From Planctomycetota bacterium (GTDB lineage Bacteria > Planctomycetota > Phycisphaerae > WQYP01 > JAJZKY01), in NCBI GenBank assembly GCA_021803885.1, contig JAJZKY010000203.1:1-7632 (forward strand): a DNA stretch of 7,632 nucleotides, in the 5' to 3' direction. The stretch's first letter is position 1. Every line of letters begins with the position of its first letter. Both the position numbers and the translations under genes were made by a program. Of this stretch, positions 1 through 6,231 are shown piece by piece. The notes beneath the pieces are model-generated. The model saw only the letters and a program-made list of their open reading frames with translations. It made no database searches and was not told the DNA's origin.

Positions 1-479
1 GAACACCAACCATGCAAGCGAACCCATTCCGACACTTGATTCAATTCAGCCATCTGGCGGCAATAGCGGCGCTCCCTGAAGTCGGTATCGAAGGCAAAGA
101 CCGGAATCCGCAGCAGGCGCGCCAGCCCGACGCAGTAATAACCTTCGGCGCAACCGATGTCAATCACACATTCATAATTCGCCTGGCTGAAGGCCGAAAT
201 AACAGGATGCAATTCCAGTTCATAATTTCCCAGCAATATCGGGATCGCCTGCCGTGAAAGGATCGAGTCCGGCGGATAGAGCAGACCCTGAAACGGACCG
301 GAGCTGACCGCGCATCCATAGCGGCCAACCCAGTTCCGGGCCGCCGCGGCGAGGCCGGTCTGCTGGAACCAGCGCCGCTGATAATTGCGGCTGCGAAGCG
401 ATTGCAATACGGTAAAAACACGCGCGGGCAGGCCAATCTGCAAGCCGCGGCCTAATCGCTGACGGAACGTTAAGCTCAT
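1..479 (-). CDS. SAM-dependent methyltransferase, partial (C-terminus beyond left edge)
   Basis: About 159 residues are visible from the start codon at 479; the frame has no stop and leaves the window on the left. Residues 105-120 (VIDIGCAEGYYCVGLA) form a class I SAM-binding motif I (hydrophobic strand, DIG, then GxAEG-type loop). FAFDTD at 129-134 provides the acidic end of strand beta 2 expected to contact the SAM ribose. About 100 residues precede the motif, including a basic N-terminus and a region around GLLYPPDS that may be substrate-specific. The ATG overlaps the TGA of the upstream glycosyltransferase as ATGA, which fixes the start and suggests translational coupling. By context it may methylate a sugar or a glycan terminus; FkbM-like O-methyltransferases are common in such clusters, but that subfamily and the substrate are inference. 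Confidence 0.75.
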   Translation of the reverse strand, partial: MSLTFRQRLGRGLQIGLPARVFTVLQSLRSRNYQRRWFQQTGLAAAARNWVGRYGCAVSSGPFQGLLYPPDSILSRQAIPILLGNYELELHPVISAFSQANYECVIDIGCAEGYYCVGLARLLRIPVFAFDTDFRERRYCRQMAELNQVSEWVRLHGWC

Positions 480-1633
480 TGCGGAACCGGAGATGAGAGT
501 TCGGCCGCGGATGGCCGCCGCAGCATGGTCTCAAGAATTTGCAAAAAGCGCGGCATCAAAAGAGCGGGACTGGAGATCTCGGCCGCGCGGACGGGGCCAT
601 GCACCGAGAAATTCCGCCGCTGGACGGGGTCTCGCATCAGGCGAGCCAGAGCCGCGCTTAACGCCCCGACATCGCCCGCCGGCACCAGTACGCCACAATC
701 GGCGGTAATGATTTCCAGCGCGCCGCCGAGAGCGGTGGTGATGACCGGCAGGCCGGCATAGAGCGCCTCGACCCAGGCGATGCCGAAGGGTTCGGGCTGG
801 AGATTGGGCTGGCAGTGCAAGTCGGCGGCGGCATAAAGACGAGGCACGTCGTCGCGCTGGCCGAGAAATTGCACGCGGCTGGGCAGATGCGATTCCGCCT
901 GCCGGCGCAGTTCATCGGCATAGGATTGTTCGCTGGGCCGCTGCACACCGCCGATGATCCAGAGCTTCCATGGCGCGGCCTGTGCTTCCGCCGGCAGATT
1001 GTGCAGGGCTGCCAGGAGAAGCCGATGGCCTTTCCATGCCTCCAGGCGGCAGGCGATGACGATGACCAGTTCATCGGGCTGAACCTGAAACTGGGCGCGT
1101 ATGGCGGCGCGTTCGCGCGGGTCCAGATGAGGAATGGTGTCGGCCACCGGGCAGTAAAGCACTTCGGCGGGCGTGTGCGGGAAGATGGTGGGTAAGGTGG
1201 TTAGCGTAAAGCGGCTGTTACAAATCGCCAGATCGGGCGGAGTGCGCGCAGCCCAGCGCTCGGTCCAATGGCGCCCCGAGGCGCGATCGTGCAGCCAGAA
1301 GACCAGCGGCAGATGCGCCTGGCGGACTCGCGGGGAGAATATCGCATGTGACCAAGCGGAGTGAATCACCACACAATCGAAACGATGGCGGCGCAGCAAG
1401 CGCCCGAGCCGCCAGCCGGCGCGCAGCATGGTCCAGGGGCGACTGACGCGAACTTTCCCCAGGTCATGCAGCGGAACGCCGGCAGCCGACAGTTCGCGCC
1501 AGAGGCGGTCGCGATGGCAGAGCGCAAATTCCTGACGCAGCCCGGGGGCCGAGTGCTCCGACCGCGCCATCGTCACCAGCATGTTCTCGATGCCGCCGAA
1601 GAGGAAACCGCCGTAAATGTGGAGAACACGCAT
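476..1633 (-). CDS. GT4-family glycosyltransferase (GT-B fold)
   Basis: The 385-residue protein is full length for a GT4 retaining glycosyltransferase, which transfers a sugar from a nucleotide-sugar donor to a growing glycan on the cytoplasmic side. The N-terminal domain opens with MRVLHIYGG and the glycine-rich FGGIEN loop (residues 12-17). DLAICNSRF (134-142) marks the end of that domain. The C-terminal domain begins near IVIACRLEAWKGH (191-203) and carries the EX7E motif as E281-PFGIAWV-E289, followed by GLPVITTALGGALEII. The start is taken at the ATG at 1633, because homology begins at MRVLHIY. A TTG seven codons upstream (1654) is possible, but neither start has a clear Shine-Dalgarno sequence. 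It lies 26 bases after the truncated GT4 and overlaps the methyltransferase by four bases, so the three are probably cotranscribed. The sugar and linkage cannot be read from the sequence. Confidence 0.9.
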   Translation of the reverse strand: MRVLHIYGGFLFGGIENMLVTMARSEHSAPGLRQEFALCHRDRLWRELSAAGVPLHDLGKVRVSRPWTMLRAGWRLGRLLRRHRFDCVVIHSAWSHAIFSPRVRQAHLPLVFWLHDRASGRHWTERWAARTPPDLAICNSRFTLTTLPTIFPHTPAEVLYCPVADTIPHLDPRERAAIRAQFQVQPDELVIVIACRLEAWKGHRLLLAALHNLPAEAQAAPWKLWIIGGVQRPSEQSYADELRRQAESHLPSRVQFLGQRDDVPRLYAAADLHCQPNLQPEPFGIAWVEALYAGLPVITTALGGALEIITADCGVLVPAGDVGALSAALARLMRDPVQRRNFSVHGPVRAAEISSPALLMPRFLQILETMLRRPSAAELSSPVPQ

Positions 1634-1659
1634 ACAACGAATTGTGGAAGACAATCTTT

Positions 1660-2451
1660 TTAAGCGCCGGCCGCCCGTGCCCGTGGAGGCGCGAGTTGCG
1701 CATAGGCCTGAATGAAATGTTCCGTCATGCGATCCAACGCAAAGCGCCGCTCCCCGGAGTTCCGGGCTTCGCGGCCCAAGCGCCGGCGTAATTCCGAATC
1801 GCCCAACAAGCAGCGTAAACGCTCCGCCAGCGCCTGGCTTTGACCGGGCGGAAAGGCCAGCGCATCCACACCAGGCTGAATCAACTCAGCCGCGCCGCCG
1901 GCATAACTGACTATTACGGGACGGGCACAAGCCATGGCCTCCAGGATGGTCATGCCAAACGGCTCCGGCTGGGTGCTGGCGTGGATGACAATATCCAGGG
2001 CGCGATAGACGGCGGGCATATCGGCGCAGGCGCCGGTAAAACCGATCCGATCCGTCAGCTTCAGGGCTTCCGCCCGCTGGCGCAGTTCGGCAATGGAATA
2101 TTGGCTGCCCAGGGTTTGATACACCGGAGCGCCAATGATATAGGCTCGCCAGGGCAAATCCTGGATTTGCGCCAGGGCTTGCATGAAGACCGCATGCCCT
2201 TTCCAACGGGCAAAGGTGGCTACCAGACCCAGGCGCGGAACAGCCGGCGCGAGCGGAGGCAATCCGGCGGCGGCATCCAGGCCGGCGGTTGGACCCTGGG
2301 GCTGAAAGCGCGCGATATCGAGGCCGTTATGGATGACCTGGACCGGAGGCCGCGATGAAAAAATGGCCCGCAAATCCTGGCTGACACTGGCGGAATTGGC
2401 CACGGCCAGATCACAGCGGCGGCGCAATCTGATCTCTGTATTGAGCTTCAT
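1660..2451 (-). CDS. GT4-family glycosyltransferase, 5'-truncated (N-terminal domain missing)
   Basis: From the ATG at 2451 the frame gives 263 residues. These contain the end of the GT4 N-terminal domain (RRCDLAVANSASVSQDL, residues 11-27, and VIHNGLDIARF, 39-49) and an intact C-terminal donor-binding domain. That domain has LVATFARWKGH (76-86), IIGAPVY (105-111) and the EX7E motif E163-PFGMTIL-E171. GT4 enzymes usually have about 150 or more residues before the ANS segment; here only a few convincing residues precede it. The frame stays open upstream to 2733, but that stretch translates to glycine/proline-rich sequence with no resemblance to a glycosyltransferase and lies antisense to other coding sequence. 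I therefore read the gene as broken at about 2455-2490. Its C-terminal lobe resembles that of the next gene (WKGH, QPEPFG), so the two may be paralogues. A lone C-terminal domain is unlikely to be an active transferase. The start at 2451 is simply the first ATG inside credible homology. Confidence 0.7.
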   Translation of the reverse strand: MKLNTEIRLRRRCDLAVANSASVSQDLRAIFSSRPPVQVIHNGLDIARFQPQGPTAGLDAAAGLPPLAPAVPRLGLVATFARWKGHAVFMQALAQIQDLPWRAYIIGAPVYQTLGSQYSIAELRQRAEALKLTDRIGFTGACADMPAVYRALDIVIHASTQPEPFGMTILEAMACARPVIVSYAGGAAELIQPGVDALAFPPGQSQALAERLRCLLGDSELRRRLGREARNSGERRFALDRMTEHFIQAYAQLAPPRARAAGA

Positions 2452-2489
2452 GGCGAGGCTCAACGCCTGCTTCCGCCTCGCCTCGAAGC
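2445..2489. repeat. Imperfect 15-bp inverted repeat at the gene-fragment junction
   Basis: The left arm at 2445-2459 (GCTTCATGGCGAGGC) and the right arm at 2475-2489 (GCCTCGCCTCGAAGC) are inverted complements at 13 of 15 positions, including an uninterrupted 8-bp block. A 15-base spacer separates them. The repeat sits where the truncated minus-strand glycosyltransferase gives way to the plus-strand gene remnant. A hairpin or short inverted homology at such a point is typical of template-switch inversions, both natural and amplification-derived. In GC-rich DNA a chance match of this size is possible. Confidence 0.5.
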
Positions 2490-2640
2490 CGGCCATCAGG
2501 TCACCATCATCCCCTTTACCGGCGCCGCTCCCGCCGCGCCGGAACTGGATCTGATCGGTCCCGATGCCCAGCGCTTCCGGCGGGAAATTCGCCAGCCTGA
2601 TCAAACCTGGCTCTGGGCCCGGGCCCGGACATCCCGCTAG
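2476..2640 (+). pseudogene. C-terminal remnant of a plus-strand gene, possibly LpxL/HtrB-type lysophospholipid acyltransferase
   Basis: A plus-strand frame ending at TAG 2638-2640 gives 54 protein-like residues, beginning PRLEAGHQVTIIPFTG and ending with RFRREIRQPDQTWLWARAR before TSR. Codon third positions are mostly G or C, as expected of a real gene here, whereas the antisense frame gives glycine-rich, low-complexity sequence. A strand such as HQVTIIPF, then a helix, then PDQ-W-W-aromatic/basic near the end is reminiscent of the C-termini of late lipid A acyltransferases, which end in PEQ-x-x-W-x-HRR-like sequence. The match is short, is offset by one residue and lacks the catalytic HX4D region, so the family is tentative. 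The stop lies 10 bases before the next ATG, as expected for the preceding member of the right-arm operon. The 5' part is missing: upstream of about 2475 the DNA encodes the minus-strand glycosyltransferase. Confidence 0.4.
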
Positions 2641-2650
2641 CCCGCCGAAT

Positions 2651-3817
2651 ATGCCCCCGTCACCGCTCACCCCGCCGCCCTGGGTTCTGGTCAGCGCCGA
2701 TTTCGTCTTAACCGGAGGCATGGATCGCGCCAACTACGCTCTGGCTGACTATTTATCGCGGCAGAATTTCGAAACACATCTGGTGGCTCATCGCATCGCT
2801 CCCGAATTGGTTTCTCGCGTGGGTATGCATGGGTATTGCGTCCCCAAGCCGCTCAATTCCTATCTTCTGGGTGAGCCCTTATTGGCTCGCCAGGGCCGGA
2901 CGCTGGCTCGGCGTTTGGTTCCGCGCGATGCGAACATTCTGGTCAATGGCGGCAATTGCCCCTGGCCCGGTCTGAATTGGGTTCACTACGTGCATGCCGC
3001 GTATCATCGCCAGCCCGCTCGCGCGGGCTGGGCCGTGCGGGCCCAATATGCATACGATCGCTGGCGTGCCTTGCGTATGGAAGCCAGGGCAATGCGCCAG
3101 GCCCGGCTTGTGATCGCCAATTCCGAGCGCACTCGCACAGATCTGATCGCGCATGCGGGCGTGTCTAGCGAACGCATCCGCGTAGTCTATTACGGCATTG
3201 ATCCGGCGCGATTTTTTCCCGCCGGGGAAGCCGAACGCGTGGCGCTGCGCCGGGAATTGGGTTGGCCCCTCGCCGCGCGCGTGGCCATCTTCATCGGTGC
3301 ATTGGGCGACCGGCGCAAAGGCTTTGATACTTTATTCAACGCCTGGCGCCAGTTGCCGCGCGATGCCGGCTCCAACCTGCAATTGATGGTCGTTGGTGAG
3401 GGCCGCGAACGGCAATTATGGCGGCAGCGCCTGCGCTCGCTGGGCCTCGAAACAGAGGTTCATCTTCTGGGCTTCCGTGAAGATGTTCCCAGACTGCTGC
3501 GCGCCGCCGACTTGCTGCTCAGTCCCACTCGCTACGAAGCCTACGGTTTGGGGGTGCATGAAGCCCTCTGTTGCGGTTTGCCCGCTATCGTCACCGCCAC
3601 GGCCGGTGTCGCCGAAGTCTTTTCGGATGAACTGCGGCCGCTTTTGCTCGCCAATCCCGATGATTCCGCCCTGCTTGCGGCTCGCCTGCGGCTCTGGTTA
3701 CGCGATCCACGTCCCTGGCGATCACATGCCCTGGCACTTTCTGAACGCCTGCGCCGGCGCACCTGGGATGATATGGCCGCCGAAATCGTTCAGTTATCGG
3801 CATTGAAAGCCTCCTGA
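2651..3817 (+). CDS. GT4-family glycosyltransferase
   Basis: The 388-residue protein is a full-length GT-B glycosyltransferase. A proline-rich leader precedes the first strand, WVLVSADFVLTGGMDRANYALADYL (given here in part: strand at 11-16, glycine loop LTGGM at 20-24). ARLVIANSERTRTDL (151-165) and VVYYGIDPARFFP (178-190) mark the end of the N-terminal domain. The C-terminal domain has IFIGALGDRRKGFDTL (213-228), LMVVGEG (245-251) and the EX7E motif E296-AYGLGVH-E304. VHYVHAAY (111-118) may contribute to the acceptor side. The start at 2651 is preferred to an ATG at 2564, because the earlier one would add residues reading through another gene's tail. No strong Shine-Dalgarno sequence precedes 2651, which fits coupling to the truncated gene ending 10 bases upstream. 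The stop overlaps the flippase start as TGATG. Donor sugar unknown. Confidence 0.9.
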   Translation: MPPSPLTPPPWVLVSADFVLTGGMDRANYALADYLSRQNFETHLVAHRIAPELVSRVGMHGYCVPKPLNSYLLGEPLLARQGRTLARRLVPRDANILVNGGNCPWPGLNWVHYVHAAYHRQPARAGWAVRAQYAYDRWRALRMEARAMRQARLVIANSERTRTDLIAHAGVSSERIRVVYYGIDPARFFPAGEAERVALRRELGWPLAARVAIFIGALGDRRKGFDTLFNAWRQLPRDAGSNLQLMVVGEGRERQLWRQRLRSLGLETEVHLLGFREDVPRLLRAADLLLSPTRYEAYGLGVHEALCCGLPAIVTATAGVAEVFSDELRPLLLANPDDSALLAARLRLWLRDPRPWRSHALALSERLRRRTWDDMAAEIVQLSALKAS

Positions 3818-5367
3818 TGACCACCCTTCCCACCCCGGCAACCGCGCCGGCTGCTTCCGGCCGCGTACAGCGCGCGGTTTTGAGTTGGGGCGTGGGTATG
3901 GCGGCGCAAGTGATCATCGCCGGCATCGGTTTTTTTGCCACACCGCTGCTGCTGCGCTGGCTGGGTTCGCAGCGCTTCGGCTCCTGGATGGCGCTCAGCG
4001 AATGGATGGGATATCTGGCCCTGTTTCAACTGGCGGTGAGCGGTCCAATTCTGGTGTTGCTCCTGCGCGCCCGCGGCGCTGGCGACCGTTCGGCTTTATC
4101 CGGGTTGGTCCACAAGGGTTTGTGGCTTTATGTGGCCGTCGTCCTGGTAACCCTGCCGGCCGGTTTCTGGTTGGTCTGGCGTGTGCCCGCGGTGATTCCT
4201 ATTGCCGCCCGTTATGCCAGCCAATTACGCTGGGCGGCCGCCATCAGCCTGGTCCCCTGGCTGACAGTGCCTCTGCAAATCTACCGCTGCGTGCTGGAAG
4301 TGGAGCAACGCTCCTATTGGAATCGCTTCTCGCTTTTTCTCCAGTCCTTAGTCGTCACCGGTCTGTCTCTTTGGCTGGTCTGGAATGGCTGGGGCCTGCT
4401 GGGTCTGGCCGTAGCTTCGGCCATTGGTCTGACCTTGGGCCATGTGCTCACCGCTTATTGGGGGCGCGCGAGTTTGCCGCCGCGTTCTGCTTCCAAGCCG
4501 GCAACGCTTTCACGCCGTGAATTTTGGCGATTGGGCTGGCCCGTCACCTTGGCTGGCCTCGGCAATCGCTTGAATTTGATGACCGACAATATTGTGGTTG
4601 CGGCTCTATTGGGCCCGGCCGCGGTTGCCGTTTTTTATGTCACCCAGCGCCTCATGTTGTTTTTGGGGCGGATGGTGAACGATCTTTCGAATATCAGCTG
4701 GGCGGGTTTGAGCGAAATGCGCGCCGGCGGCGCTCCGCATGCGTTCAGTGATCGTGTGGTCGAATTGAGCGCCACCGTGTTGGGGTTGGGCTTTGTATTA
4801 CTGGGCTCAATTGCCGCCTTCAATCGCGATTTTGTAAGCCTTTGGGTAGGCTCATCCAATTATGGCGGCGATGCCTTGACCTGGGTCACCGCGGCGGGCG
4901 CCATCGTCTTCGCTTACTTATGTTTTTTTGCCTCATTGCTCGATACTCAGGGCGATGCCCGCCGGCGTTTGCCGGTCAGTTCGATGGGATCCGCTCTTAA
5001 TCTGCTATTGAGTCTGGCTCTGGCCTGGAAGTTCGGCTTGGTCGGCGTGGCTCTGGGGACTCTCATTGCCTATCTCGCCAGCGATGTGTGGAATACACCG
5101 CGTTTAGTCAGTCGGCTCTATGGAGTCTCGGGCGTCTCTCTCATCCGCGCGGCATTACGGGCCACATTTTGGGGCTTGCTCTGGGGCGGTGGGGTGGCTT
5201 GGCTGGTCTCCCGCCTCCCGCCATCGCGCCATTGGCTGCAGTTGGCCTTGAATCTGTCCTGGGTGCTGGCCTGCGGTGCCATCTATGCATGGACATTGAT
5301 TCTCAGCCGCCGCGACCGTGCCCTCTGGCGCGAGCGCTGGAGCGCATGGCGCCAGCGCAGCCTGTAA
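3817..5367 (+). CDS. Polysaccharide biosynthesis flippase, Wzx/MOP-superfamily membrane protein
   Basis: The 516-residue, strongly hydrophobic protein has about 12-14 predicted membrane segments by eye: roughly 22-46, 57-83, 101-121, 138-158, 170-190, 192-212, 240-270, 317-335, 355-376, 388-404, 406-424, 446-466 and 474-496. Short basic cytoplasmic loops and a basic C-terminal tail (SRRDRALWRERW) follow the positive-inside rule. The N-terminal GFFATPLLLRWLGSQRFGSWMAL pattern (helix, then L-G-x-x-x-F/Y-G-x-W) is characteristic of Wzx/RfbX-like oligosaccharide flippases, in part at residues 38-58. Such proteins move undecaprenyl-diphosphate-linked oligosaccharides from the cytoplasmic to the periplasmic face of the inner membrane. 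The start overlaps the preceding stop by one base (TGATG), and glycosyltransferase genes lie on both sides, which supports the role. Which glycan is flipped is not visible. The symbol wzx is not assigned because sequence within this family is too divergent to be specific. Confidence 0.88.
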   Translation: MTTLPTPATAPAASGRVQRAVLSWGVGMAAQVIIAGIGFFATPLLLRWLGSQRFGSWMALSEWMGYLALFQLAVSGPILVLLLRARGAGDRSALSGLVHKGLWLYVAVVLVTLPAGFWLVWRVPAVIPIAARYASQLRWAAAISLVPWLTVPLQIYRCVLEVEQRSYWNRFSLFLQSLVVTGLSLWLVWNGWGLLGLAVASAIGLTLGHVLTAYWGRASLPPRSASKPATLSRREFWRLGWPVTLAGLGNRLNLMTDNIVVAALLGPAAVAVFYVTQRLMLFLGRMVNDLSNISWAGLSEMRAGGAPHAFSDRVVELSATVLGLGFVLLGSIAAFNRDFVSLWVGSSNYGGDALTWVTAAGAIVFAYLCFFASLLDTQGDARRRLPVSSMGSALNLLLSLALAWKFGLVGVALGTLIAYLASDVWNTPRLVSRLYGVSGVSLIRAALRATFWGLLWGGGVAWLVSRLPPSRHWLQLALNLSWVLACGAIYAWTLILSRRDRALWRERWSAWRQRSL

Positions 5368-5369
5368 CC

Positions 5370-5380
5370 AGGAAAGGGGT
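5370..5380 (+). promoter_or_regulatory. Strong Shine-Dalgarno sequence of the GT2 gene
   Basis: AGGAAAGGGGT lies in the 20-base gap between the flippase stop and the ATG at 5388, with AAGGGG ending eight bases before the start codon. It is the clearest ribosome binding site in the window and decides the start of the GT2 gene against upstream in-frame ATGs that lie inside the flippase. Confidence 0.7.
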
Positions 5381-5387
5381 AAATCCG

Positions 5388-6215
5388 ATGCCGGAATCCA
5401 CTCTTCATCCCTCCGCCCCCGGACCTCGCGTCAGCCTGATCATGATCACGCTGAATGCCGAATCCAAAGCTCCGGGCTTATTGACGCGTGTTTTACAAGC
5501 CGCTGCCTGGGTCCATGAAATGATCATCGTGGATGCCGAAAGCACAGACGGCACCACCGAAATCGCCCGCCGTTTTACGCCTCACGTCATCACCCAGCCT
5601 TGGCTGGGCGGCTTCCGCCGGCAGAAAGAAGTTGCGCTGCGGCACGTGACCGGCGATTGGGTCTTGTGGCTCGATGCCGATGAGCTCATGCCTCTCGCGC
5701 TGGCCGGCGAAATTCAGGCCGCTATTGCGTCGCCCGATGCTGCGGCGGGGTATCGGCTGCGCCGGGTCCATTATTTTGTCGGCAAACCGCTGCTGCATTG
5801 CGGTCTGGATGCTCCTTTGCGGCTATGGCGGCGGGGCGTGGGCGGCTTTACTCCCAGTGAGGTTCACGAAGTCTATGAAGTTCCCGGCCCGGCGCCCGAA
5901 CTGCCGACGCCTATGGCTCATTATTCCACCCCCAGTATTCAGAACCGCCTCGAACGTTTCGTCGCCGATGCCAAAATCCAGGCTGCCTATCGCCCGCTTC
6001 CGCCGGCCCAGCCCTGGGGCACCCGCATGGTCTGGCGTTATATGTTGCGCCCGGCCGTGATCAACTTCAAAATCTTTTATTGGAATCTGCGCGGCTATCG
6101 TGATGGCGTTCGCGGCCTGGTATGGGCTGTTACCTATTCCCTGATCGAGTTCTATATTGGCGCGCTGGTCTGGCAGAAATCGCACTATGGCGATTCACCG
6201 GCCTTGGATATTTAG
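5388..6215 (+). CDS. GT2-family glycosyltransferase (GT-A fold), WaaE/KdtX-like
   Basis: The 275-residue protein has a GT-A domain starting at RVSLIMITLNAE (14-25). The nucleotide-binding acidic segment is IIVDAESTDGTTEIA (46-60) and the metal-binding DxD-type motif is WLDADEL (94-100), followed by RRVHYFVGKPLLHCG. This layout, with DAESTDGT and a WLDADE motif in a short protein of 250-300 residues, is that of the WaaE-like branch of GT2. Known members of that branch add glucose or heptose to the LPS inner core; others work on exopolysaccharides. The region FKIFYWNLRGYRDGVRGLVWAVTYSLIEFYIGALVW (in part 227-262) is hydrophobic and aromatic, with the conserved GYRDG turn, and probably associates with the membrane. 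The start at 5388 is set by the strong Shine-Dalgarno sequence; a frame extension to 5088 is only overlap with the flippase. The next gene begins 16 bases after the stop. Inverting chemistry is expected; the substrate is not known. Confidence 0.88.
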   Translation: MPESTLHPSAPGPRVSLIMITLNAESKAPGLLTRVLQAAAWVHEMIIVDAESTDGTTEIARRFTPHVITQPWLGGFRRQKEVALRHVTGDWVLWLDADELMPLALAGEIQAAIASPDAAAGYRLRRVHYFVGKPLLHCGLDAPLRLWRRGVGGFTPSEVHEVYEVPGPAPELPTPMAHYSTPSIQNRLERFVADAKIQAAYRPLPPAQPWGTRMVWRYMLRPAVINFKIFYWNLRGYRDGVRGLVWAVTYSLIEFYIGALVWQKSHYGDSPALDI

Positions 6216-6231
6216 CCGCGGCTCGCGCTGT

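Noticed and set aside
815..1195. Plus-strand frame of 126 codons inside the minus-strand GT4
   Set aside because: It is antisense to a gene with clear GT4 motifs and its translation has no recognisable domain; such shadows are expected in GC-rich DNA.
1840..2358. Plus-strand frame of 172 codons opposite the truncated GT4
   Set aside because: It is antisense to the well-supported donor-binding domain with EX7E and has an irregular composition typical of a shadow frame.
2615..2626. Palindromic GGGCCCGGGCCC
   Set aside because: It encodes part of the WARAR segment of the gene remnant and can be explained by GC-rich alanine and arginine codons.
2564..2650. Upstream ATG giving the right-arm GT4 a 29-residue longer N-terminus
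   Set aside because: The extension reads through the tail of the preceding plus-strand frame and gives low-complexity glycine/proline sequence; the ATG at 2651 is ten bases after that gene's stop.
3011..3030. Hairpin CAGCCCGC-tcgc-GCGGGCTG inside the GT4 gene
   Set aside because: An 8-bp GC-rich stem within codons for an ordinary QPARAG segment, not followed by a T tract; most likely composition.
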